64,000 nucleotides of DNA, from the NCBI GenBank assembly GCA_018715935.1, contig DVKR01000010.1:33074-97073 (forward strand), read 5' to 3'. This document shows positions 25,655 to 32,476 of the stretch, in pieces; the first letter of the stretch is position 1; each line of letters opens with the position of its first letter. Below the pieces are notes generated by a model. The model had not been told where the DNA came from. It was given only the letters and a program-made list of their open reading frames with translations, and did not search any database. Origin of the DNA: Candidatus Aphodovivens excrementavium. GTDB taxonomy: Bacteria; Actinomycetota; Coriobacteriia; Coriobacteriales; Eggerthellaceae. The position numbers and the translations under genes are program-made.

Positions 25655-26050
25655 TTACGCTTGGCGCCCCTGTCCGTGCGACGCCTCTTCCGCTTCGATT
25701 CTCAGGATGCTGCCGAACGGAATATCGGTTTTGACGACGCGCAATATGCGGAAAACGGTGTCGATGCGCGTGACGATTCCTTGCGTGGTCACGTAGGAGT
25801 CGGTGTCGTAGTAGGTCACTTGCGCAAGCTCTCCTTTGCGCAATGCGGAAAGCCTTTCAGAAAGCTCGCGGGCCTCTTCTTCGGTGAGCTGGTGTTGCGG
25901 CTGGGCGACGCGCTCTTGCTCGCGTACCAGTTCGTAGTAGCCTTTCAGCGCGGCGAAGGGCATGAACTGGCGCGCGCGGTCGGGATGTGGCCGCGCCTGG
26001 TGCGCTGGCTGTCCGGTTTGTTTCGGTTGTGCGTTGGAACTGCTAGGCAC
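25655..26050 (-). CDS. YolD-like protein, partner of the Y-family polymerase
   Basis: 131 residues. The middle resembles the YolD/YqjX family (FMPFAALKGYYELVREQERV..LTEEEARELSERLSAL), followed by ITRIDTVFRILRVVKTDIPFGSILRIE. In Bacillus relatives these genes sit next to UvrX-type polymerases, as here. GTG 26050 has GGAGGG upstream. The start/binding-site stretch TAGGCAC(G)GTGCCCTCC (26044-26060) is nearly repeated at the end of the polymerase gene (26108-26124), so part of this junction seems to be a duplication. Molecular role unknown; probably SOS-induced with the polymerase. Confidence 0.8.
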   Translation of the reverse strand: MPSSSNAQPKQTGQPAHQARPHPDRARQFMPFAALKGYYELVREQERVAQPQHQLTEEEARELSERLSALRKGELAQVTYYDTDSYVTTQGIVTRIDTVFRILRVVKTDIPFGSILRIEAEEASHGQGRQA

Positions 26051-26106
26051 GGTGCCCTCCCGTGTTGTGCGCGGCGATGCCGCGCATCGTGTGAGACGAG
26101 TCCCTT

Positions 26107-27471
26107 TTAGGCACGATGCCCTCCTATCTGGTTGTTGCGCTCGCGCGCCGTTGCCTTGTCTTTGAAACTCGTTCCTTTCAAGAGGGCGTTTTTCCCGAAC
26201 TTCTCCTTCACGGCAAGGACGGCCTCCTGCACGCTGCGCTCGGCCTCTTCCTCGACTTCGGAAAAAAGGCTTAGGGCGGCAAGCCCTTCAGGCGCCAGAT
26301 CGGAAAACCCGATGCTGATGCGCCTCACGGCCCGGTTGCGGTCTACCGCTTCGTTGAAAAGCTCGTCAAACGCTCGCATGAGCTGCTTGAACGAACTGGT
26401 GGGATGAGGAAGCTTTCGGCTGATGCTGGCGGCGCCTGCGCCAAAGCGCCCGCCGGCAAAGCGCTTGCCGTGCTCCCCTTCGAAAATAACTTCCTCTCGA
26501 TGAGAGCCCTTCGCTTGCCGGGCGTAGCCTATATGCAAGTCGATGCGCCCCGCAGTGACTTTCTGCCTGAGCAGGTCAAGCGTGCTAGCATCCACCATTT
26601 CCCGCATAACCATGCGCGCCTCCTCGGTGGTGTAGTCGCTGGGAAGAACCTGCCCGTTCACAAGCGAGTGTCCTTTTGGGACGTAGGCGTGTATTTCGGC
26701 AATGGTGCACGGCTCTTGGCCCCAGGCGTGGTCGATGAGAAACTCGGCGTTGACGCCGAATTCTTTGTAGAGCGTCTTTTCGTGCATCTGCGTAACTCCC
26801 TGCAGGTCGTACACGCCGTATTTTGCCAGCCTCCGTGCAATGCCCGGCCCTATGTTCCAAATGTCGGAAAGAGGGCGGTGGGGCCAAATGACGCGCTTGA
26901 ACTCGGCTTCGTCCAGCACGCCGATGCCGTCGTTTGCATGCTTTGCGGTAATGTCGAGGGCGACTTTCGCCAGAAACAGGTTGGTGCCAATGCCTGCCGT
27001 GGCGCAGATGCCCGTTTCGGCGAACACGGCGTTCATGAGCATACGCGCCATGCTGCGCGGCGTTTTTCCGTAAAGCGCCAGATAGGAAGTGATGTCGATA
27101 AAGCACTCGTCGATGGAGTATACGTGCACGTCTTCGGCGGAAATGTAGCGTAGGTAGATGGAGTAGATCTGAGATGACACTTCCATGTAGCGGTGCATGC
27201 GTGGGACTGCCATGATGTAGTCGATCCCCTCGGGTATTTCGAATACGCGGCAGCGGTTTTTGACTCCACGCTCTTTCAGGGCGGGAGTGATGGCGAGGCA
27301 GATGGTGGTGCGGCTGCGTTCGGGATCGGCGACTACGAGGTTGGTGGTGAACGGGTCGAGCCCGCGCTCGGCGCATTCCACCGATGCATAAAAGCTTTTC
27401 AGATCGATGCACACGTATACCTTGCCGCCGTTCTCGCCTGGCGCGACAGAGGAATCGGCCCAGCTTGTCAC
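26107..27471 (-). CDS. Y-family DNA polymerase (UvrX/UmuC-like)
   Basis: Error-prone lesion-bypass polymerase, 454 residues. Catalytic carboxylates are in CIDLKSFYASVE (D23) and SIDECFIDIT; the helix-hairpin-helix is PLSDIWNIGPGIARRLAKYGV and the little-finger region follows (TTEEARMVMREMV..RRISIGFSDL). I start at GTG 27471, which has GGAAGGAG 5-10 nt upstream; the frame open to 27561 crosses the operator. An SOS-type box (27522-27535) lies about 50 bp upstream, so LexA control is likely. YolD follows 56 bp downstream. Confidence 0.93.
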   Translation of the reverse strand: MTSWADSSVAPGENGGKVYVCIDLKSFYASVECAERGLDPFTTNLVVADPERSRTTICLAITPALKERGVKNRCRVFEIPEGIDYIMAVPRMHRYMEVSSQIYSIYLRYISAEDVHVYSIDECFIDITSYLALYGKTPRSMARMLMNAVFAETGICATAGIGTNLFLAKVALDITAKHANDGIGVLDEAEFKRVIWPHRPLSDIWNIGPGIARRLAKYGVYDLQGVTQMHEKTLYKEFGVNAEFLIDHAWGQEPCTIAEIHAYVPKGHSLVNGQVLPSDYTTEEARMVMREMVDASTLDLLRQKVTAGRIDLHIGYARQAKGSHREEVIFEGEHGKRFAGGRFGAGAASISRKLPHPTSSFKQLMRAFDELFNEAVDRNRAVRRISIGFSDLAPEGLAALSLFSEVEEEAERSVQEAVLAVKEKFGKNALLKGTSFKDKATARERNNQIGGHRA

Positions 27472-27503
27472 CTCGACTCCTTCCCTTACTAAGATTCCAC
27501 GGT

Positions 27504-27535
27504 TTGTTCGATTGCTAAATTCGAACAACTGTTCT
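27504..27535. promoter_or_regulatory. SOS (LexA) box upstream of the Y-family polymerase
   Basis: CGAACAACTGTTCT at 27522-27535 matches the Bacillus/actinobacterial LexA box CGAAC-N4-GTTC. An overlapping inverted repeat TTGTTCGA/TCGAACAA (27504-27511, 27521-27528) may be a second, weaker site. It lies in the divergent spacer between the polymerase (-) and the gene at 27614 (+), so it could control both. The layout GTTCT-N14-TAGAAC-N4-GTTCGA, read on the minus strand, is matched at 41913-41945. Confidence 0.82.
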
Positions 27536-27613
27536 AGTCTATGATAGCAGAACGCGAACAAGCGACGGGTTCTTTTTCATGAAGACGGAGAGAGGCTGGG
27601 GGCGAGCAGGGGA

Positions 27614-27979
27614 GTGTCGAGGCAACGCGCGATACGAAAATGCCAGACTCCGGCAAGCGGCCGCATCAAGCACTATGTCGACGTGATTATGCGCCTGCGC
27701 GACGACGGTCGCATTGTTCCGCTTTCCGTTTGTTGGGACGATGGTCGCACGTTCCATATCGATTACGTGGTTGACGGCCCTATTGCCAATGCGCCTCGAA
27801 CGGCGGATAAGTGCACGTTGCGCTACACCGTGCAGATCGGGCGAAGGCGCACCAACCTGTTTTTGGAATGCGAGGCGGCGGAGGGCGCGCCTGCTGCAGC
27901 GCGCCCTCTGCGCTGGTTTGTGGAGGTTCCTCAAGGAATGCCGGCGTACCGGTTCTTCGATACAGGGAGCATCGATTGA
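27614..27979 (+). CDS. Conserved hypothetical protein, 121 aa, divergent from the polymerase
   Basis: No family recognised. The region IKHYVDVIMRLRDDGRIVPLSVCWDDGRTFHIDYVVDG..KCTLRYTVQIGRRRTNLFLE..RWFVEVPQ looks like a small beta-rich domain. The GTG at 27614 has AGGGGA immediately before it at poor spacing, so the true start may be slightly different. It shares the spacer holding the SOS box with the polymerase and may be a damage-induced partner; that is inference from position only. Confidence 0.6.
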   Translation: MSRQRAIRKCQTPASGRIKHYVDVIMRLRDDGRIVPLSVCWDDGRTFHIDYVVDGPIANAPRTADKCTLRYTVQIGRRRTNLFLECEAAEGAPAAARPLRWFVEVPQGMPAYRFFDTGSID

Positions 27980-28045
27980 ACATCGGCTACGCGGTAGGTA
28001 CAATCGGCATAACAGAGGGCTGCGGCTTGAAATGGAGGAGAAAAC

Positions 28046-28330
28046 ATGGCAGAGGCTAACGTTGGCGCATGCGCTGTCCCCGCTGCGCTGGGAGAAGAGG
28101 TTTCCTTCGAGAAGGCGCGCGAAGCGTATGCCGATCGCAAATTCTGGGTTTCGTTCTTCATCCGACCGTGCTGCCCGCCTCCCGACGGAAAGACGGCGGC
28201 CAAGCACCTGGAAGAGCAGCGTGAAATGGTGCGTGCCCGCGCCGATTTTAGCGACGAGCAGAAAGCCGAGCTCGTTGCGCTTATCGACGAGGGCGAAGCG
28301 TGGTATCGCGGTACGCCGTACTGGAAGTGA
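28046..28330 (+). CDS. Hypothetical protein, 94 aa
   Basis: Unrecognised. ATG 28046 has a strong GGAGG 8 nt upstream. The sequence is charged and helical (EVSFEKAREAYADRKFWVSFFIRPCCPPPDG..KAELVALIDEGEAWYRGTPYW) with a CC pair and no signal peptide or membrane helix. It follows the 121-residue gene by 66 bp and could be co-transcribed with it. Confidence 0.6.
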   Translation: MAEANVGACAVPAALGEEVSFEKAREAYADRKFWVSFFIRPCCPPPDGKTAAKHLEEQREMVRARADFSDEQKAELVALIDEGEAWYRGTPYWK

Positions 28331-28371
28331 GAAACGGGGCTGACCTCAGTCGGGTTTCGGAATCGGATGCT

Positions 28372-28644
28372 TTAGGAGATGCCGTCGTCATCGTCGTGTT
28401 GCTGCGCACGGCGCCGCTCGCGCGCCTCTTCTTCGATCTCGCGCGCGAAGCGGTCCATCTTCTCTTCGACGGAGCTGCGGATGCCGAACAGCGTGCGTCC
28501 GCTTGAGAAGCGCGGCCGCTCGTCGCCGTTCATTTCGATGCGCAGCTGGTCTTGAATGCGCTTCCATCTTTTCTCGAAATCATCCATGCGCATATGGTAG
28601 CGCAGATGCGATGCCAGTGCTGCGCGGAAAACCTTACGATGCAC
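28372..28644 (-). CDS. Hypothetical charged coiled-coil protein, 90 aa
   Basis: Unrecognised. GTG 28644 has AGGAG about 9 nt upstream. The sequence is rich in Arg, Glu and Lys and predicted helical (MDDFEKRWKRIQDQLRIEMNGDERP, EEKMDRFAREIEEEARERRRAQQ), ending in a run of aspartates. It lies between two plus-strand genes with about 40 bp after the preceding stop. Confidence 0.55.
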   Translation of the reverse strand: MHRKVFRAALASHLRYHMRMDDFEKRWKRIQDQLRIEMNGDERPRFSSGRTLFGIRSSVEEKMDRFAREIEEEARERRRAQQHDDDDGIS

Positions 28645-28758
28645 TCCCTGTTCTCCTGCTTTGCGCTACCACTAATTGATGCCGATTGCTATTATGGAGA
28701 GCGGTCTTTTGATGCCCTTTCCGCAAGAACGGGGCAGTGCGAATAAGGAGGAACATCC

Positions 28759-30162
28759 GTGGAACGAACCAAGATTGCGAAGCTCTATGCCGACGCCGAA
28801 GCGCTGGGCGGCGAAGCGGTAACGGTTGCCGGCTGGGTGCGTTCGGTGCGCGACATGAAAAACTTCGGCTTCGTTACCTTGAACGACGGCAGCTGCTTTA
28901 AAGACCTGCAAGTGGTAATGAGCCGCGAGACGCTGGCAAACTACGATGAGATCGCGCGCCAGAATCCAGGTGCGGCGCTCGTTGCGAAAGGCGAGCTTAA
29001 GCTTACGCCCGAAGCGCCGCAGCCCTTCGAGGTCTCTGCAGCGTCCATCGAGGTAGTAGGCGAAAGCGCCCCCGATTATCCGCTGCAGAAAAAGCGCGCC
29101 ACGGTTGAGTTTTTGCGCACGCAGCAGCACCTGCGTCCGCGAACCAACTTGTTCCGCGCGGTGTTCCGCATTCGCTCGGTTACTGCGGCTGCTATCCATG
29201 AGTTTTTCCAATCGCGCGGCTTCGTCTACGTGAACACGCCCATTATCACCACGTCGGACTGCGAAGGCGCGGGCGAGATGTTCCACGTCACCACGCTTGA
29301 TCTGGAGAACTTGCCGCGAACCGACGAGGGCAACGTTGACTACAGCCGCGACTTCTTCGGAAAGCCGGCAAGTCTTACCGTGTCGGGTCAGCTCAACGCC
29401 GAGAATTTTGCCATGGCATTCGGCGATGTCTACACGTTCGGCCCGACGTTTCGCGCGGAAGACTCCAACACCAAGCGCCACGCTGCCGAGTTTTGGATGA
29501 TCGAGCCCGAGATTGCGTTCGCCGACCTTGAAGACGACATGAACCTGGCGGAAGACATGCTGAAATACGTGATCAATCACGTGATGGACACCTGTCCCGA
29601 CGAGCTGAACATGTTGAACAAGTTCGTTGACAAAGGCTTGCTCGACCGCCTCAACCATGTTGCCAGCAGCGATTTCGCGCGTGTGACCTATACCGACGCC
29701 ATCAAGATCCTCGAGGACGCGGTTGCGTCGGGCACGAAGTTCGAATACCCCGTGAGCTGGGGCGTCGATCTGCAGACCGAGCACGAGCGCTACCTCACCG
29801 AGCAGCATTTCAAAAAGCCGACGTTTGTGACCGACTATCCGGCGGCAATCAAGGCGTTCTACATGCGCCTGAACGACGATGGGAAAACAGTTGCAGCGGC
29901 GGATTGCCTGGTGCCGGGCATCGGCGAGATTATCGGCGGCAGCCAGCGCGAGGAACGATTGGACGTGCTTACGCGACGCATTGAAGAGCTGGGCATGGAG
30001 GCCGACCAATACAAGTACTATTGCGACCTGCGTCGGTACGGCACCTGCAAGCATGCGGGCTTCGGCCTGGGGTTCGAACGGCTGGTGATGTACCTGACGG
30101 GCGTGGCCAACATCCGCGACGTGATCCCGCATCCTCGCACCGTGGGCAACGCCGAGTTCTAA
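28759..30162 (+). CDS. asnS: Asparagine--tRNA ligase
   Basis: Class IIb aminoacyl-tRNA synthetase. 467 residues: OB-fold anticodon domain ([25 protein letters not shown]), motif 1 around the [15 protein letters not shown] helix, motif 2 [21 protein letters not shown] and motif 3 [15 protein letters not shown]. These features favour AsnRS over AspRS. ATG-type reading starts at GTG 28759 with AAGGAGG upstream. A short 7-bp hairpin (30166-30189) follows the stop. Confidence 0.97.
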   Translation: MERTKIAKLYADAEALGGEAVTVAGWVRSVRDMKNFGFVTLNDGSCFKDLQVVMSRETLANYDEIARQNPGAALVAKGELKLTPEAPQPFEVSAASIEVVGESAPDYPLQKKRATVEFLRTQQHLRPRTNLFRAVFRIRSVTAAAIHEFFQSRGFVYVNTPIITTSDCEGAGEMFHVTTLDLENLPRTDEGNVDYSRDFFGKPASLTVSGQLNAENFAMAFGDVYTFGPTFRAEDSNTKRHAAEFWMIEPEIAFADLEDDMNLAEDMLKYVINHVMDTCPDELNMLNKFVDKGLLDRLNHVASSDFARVTYTDAIKILEDAVASGTKFEYPVSWGVDLQTEHERYLTEQHFKKPTFVTDYPAAIKAFYMRLNDDGKTVAAADCLVPGIGEIIGGSQREERLDVLTRRIEELGMEADQYKYYCDLRRYGTCKHAGFGLGFERLVMYLTGVANIRDVIPHPRTVGNAEF

Positions 30163-30165
30163 AGG

Positions 30166-30189
30166 TCCGGCGCTCTGCCGAACGCCGGA
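30166..30189 (+). terminator. Weak hairpin after asnS
   Basis: TCCGGCG (30166-30172) pairs with CGCCGGA (30183-30189) across a 10-nt loop, 3 bp after the asnS stop. There is no T-tract, so it is at most a weak or Rho-assisted end before the histidine kinase gene. Confidence 0.35.
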
Positions 30190-30330
30190 ACAAGCCAACG
30201 TTGCGGGTGCCAGAGATGACCTCGCTGATGTTTTTCTGCCCGGAGGACCAGAGCAGTCGGCCGGTGACGCGTAAGAGAAAGGGGAAGGGTCGGACGTCGG
30301 CTCTTTCCCGTACGGTTCGAGGAGGGCGAG

Positions 30331-31560
30331 ATGGGCGAAAGCGAGCAAAGGAGCTTCATCGGCGCGCTTCATGCGTGCGCGTCGCGCGCCGTCGAGGACG
30401 TCCGCGACGGGTTCGGTCTGGACTTCGTGGGTGCTTCGGTCGTGCCCGACGGTTCGGCCCCCATTCTGAGATGGCAGTACGGCGCGGGAAGCACCACGGG
30501 CAACTACGCGCTCATACACCTCCCCGAAGGCGTGGGGGCGCTGGGCAAGGTGCAGAAGCTACGTCGCGGGCTGGTGGTCAACAGCGTCGAGGACGACATT
30601 CCCCAAGGAGAGCTGTTCCAGTATCCCATCATCGTGGCGGAGGCGCTCAAGAGCTTTTTCGCATTTCCGCTGATGGAGGGCGACGACGTGCGCGTCATCC
30701 TGATCTGCGCCACGCGGTTCGTCCGCTCGTTCGACGAGGTGTCCTGCGGGCTCATGCAGCAGTTTTCCGCTGCGCGGTTCAGCCTGGCTCCCTGCGCCGA
30801 GACGCCGCTCGCCGTGCACGGCAAGCAGGAGGGGTTTGCCTACACCGAGATCACCTATCGGCTCATCCAGGCGCAGGAGGGCGAGCGGCGTCGCATCGCG
30901 CGAGAGCTGCACGACGGTATCAGCCAGGAGGTTCTCGTCGCCCAGATCGAGCTGCGCAAGCTGGGGTATCTGTCCAAGGATCAGTGGCCTGCGGCAATTG
31001 AGGCGGTAAGCGAGCGTCTCAAAGACGTTATCGCGCACATTGGCGCGCTGGCTCACGCCTTGCGGCCCGCTGCGCTTGATGAGTTGGGGCTTGCGGCGGC
31101 GATCGAGGCGCTGTGCGCAAAGATGCAGACCGCCTTTGGCATCCCGATCGAGGTGCGGCTTACGGAGGTGGGCGAGCTCGGCGCTGATTGCGAGATTGCG
31201 CTATACCGCATCTGCCAGGAGGCAGTGTCCAATGCGTGCAAGTACTCCGGCGCAAGTGCCATACGCGTGTACCTGGGGCCGGCGGCAGGGGTGCCCGGAA
31301 AGCGAGCTGCCAGCGCTGCCGAAGCAGAGGGCGCCGCCGAGGCGGGCGACGTGGCGAACGCCGATGGCGCGATGGTGCTGCGGATAGCCGACGACGGGTG
31401 CGGGTTCGATCCGGCGCGCTACGAGGCGCGCGGCAGCGGTCTGGGGCTGGGAGGCATGCGAGAGCGCGCTGGCCTGGCGGGCGGAGCGCTGTCGATCGAG
31501 TCGGCGCCCGGTGCGGGGTGCGTGGTGGAGCTCGCGCTGCCGACAGGGGGTGCTCGGTGA
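30331..31560 (+). CDS. Sensor histidine kinase, GAF-like plus HisKA_3
   Basis: NarL-partner type kinase, 409 residues, no membrane helix, so it senses a cytoplasmic cue. The N-terminal 160 residues look like a GAF domain (FVGASVVPDGS..GVGALGKVQKLRRGLVV..AFPLMEGDDVRVILICA). The HisKA_3 phosphoacceptor helix carries H194 in ERRRIARELHDGISQEVL. The ATPase domain has EAVSNACKYSGA (N box), an Ala-rich insert and ADDGCGFDP then GLGLGGMRERA. AGGAGGG precedes ATG 30331. The LuxR regulator follows after 40 bp and the molybdoenzyme operon comes next, so that operon is the likely target. Confidence 0.9.
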   Translation: MGESEQRSFIGALHACASRAVEDVRDGFGLDFVGASVVPDGSAPILRWQYGAGSTTGNYALIHLPEGVGALGKVQKLRRGLVVNSVEDDIPQGELFQYPIIVAEALKSFFAFPLMEGDDVRVILICATRFVRSFDEVSCGLMQQFSAARFSLAPCAETPLAVHGKQEGFAYTEITYRLIQAQEGERRRIARELHDGISQEVLVAQIELRKLGYLSKDQWPAAIEAVSERLKDVIAHIGALAHALRPAALDELGLAAAIEALCAKMQTAFGIPIEVRLTEVGELGADCEIALYRICQEAVSNACKYSGASAIRVYLGPAAGVPGKRAASAAEAEGAAEAGDVANADGAMVLRIADDGCGFDPARYEARGSGLGLGGMRERAGLAGGALSIESAPGAGCVVELALPTGGAR

Positions 31561-31600
31561 GTCGAGGTATCCGATTACAGGTGCGGCAAGGAGGTATGCT

Positions 31601-32236
31601 ATGACCACCGTCGTTTTGGCAGACGACCATTCGGTCGTGCGGATGGGCTTTCGAATGATCATCGAGCAGCAGATGGACCTGGAGGTACTAGGAGAGGCGT
31701 CCGACCCCGACGAGGCGTTCGAGCAGGTGGCGTGCCTCAAGCCCGACGTGCTGCTCACCGACATCTCCATGGGCACCGAGAAAAGCGGGCTGCTTTTGAC
31801 CGAGCGCGTGCGCGAAGCGGGGCTTCCTACCCAGGTGGTGGTGCTGAGCATGCACGACGAGCAGGAGTACCTGGCACAGGCGCTCAAAGCGGGCGCGCTG
31901 GGATACGTGCTCAAAAGCTCGTCCGACGCCGAACTCGTCAAGGCGATCCGCCGCGCCGCCGCAGGGGATTCCTACGTATGCGACGACATGATGGACGGCT
32001 TCGTGCGCAACTCGCTAAACCAGGTCGACCCCTCCGCCGAGGCGCTGTCGCCGCGTGATGCGGAGCTCGTGTCGCTGGCGGTGCGGGGGTACTCGAACCA
32101 CGACATCGCCGAGGCGCTTTCGGTCTCGGTCAAGACCGTCGAAGGCCGCAAGGCCAAGATCATGGCCAAAATCGGCGCGACCTCCAAGCCCGAGCTATTC
32201 GACTACGCGGTCAAGCACGGCTTGGTGAAAGTGTAG
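31601..32236 (+). CDS. NarL/LuxR-type response regulator
   Basis: DNA-binding partner of the adjacent kinase. 211 residues from ATG 31601 (AAGGAGG 6 nt upstream). The receiver has D8/D9 and the phosphoacceptor D54 in DVLLTDISMG, plus the switch lysine in LKSSSDAEL. The C-terminal LuxR helix-turn-helix reads LSPRDAELVSLAVRGYSNHDIAEALSVSVKTVEGRKAKIM. A perfect 18-bp palindrome 110 bp downstream, before the molybdoenzyme genes, is a candidate binding site. Confidence 0.94.
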   Translation: MTTVVLADDHSVVRMGFRMIIEQQMDLEVLGEASDPDEAFEQVACLKPDVLLTDISMGTEKSGLLLTERVREAGLPTQVVVLSMHDEQEYLAQALKAGALGYVLKSSSDAELVKAIRRAAAGDSYVCDDMMDGFVRNSLNQVDPSAEALSPRDAELVSLAVRGYSNHDIAEALSVSVKTVEGRKAKIMAKIGATSKPELFDYAVKHGLVKV

Positions 32237-32348
32237 GCGCTTCTGCCGCGCGTCGCCGCAGTGCTGCTCTGACCGCCCGCTGCTCGTCGCGCCCCTTCCG
32301 GCTCTGCCGCGCTTCCCCCCCCCCGCGTCTTCCGAAACGCGGCTTCCG

Positions 32349-32366
32349 CCTCTCGTCGACGAGAGG
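32349..32366. promoter_or_regulatory. Perfect 18-bp palindrome upstream of the molybdoenzyme operon
   Basis: CCTCTCGTCGACGAGAGG has no central spacer and ends 110 bp before the catalytic-subunit ATG. The region around it (32237-32476) has no gene. It may be the operator for the preceding LuxR-type regulator or, less likely, a terminator for that gene, since no T-tract follows. Confidence 0.45.
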
Positions 32367-32476
32367 GAAATCCCTCCCCGAGGCTTAGTGCGCCCCCTCT
32401 TCCGGTGCCTTCCTCGCGCGCGCCACAATAGCGGTAGTTTGCAAGACGAGAGGATTTGGAGGGAGAGGCGAGTACC

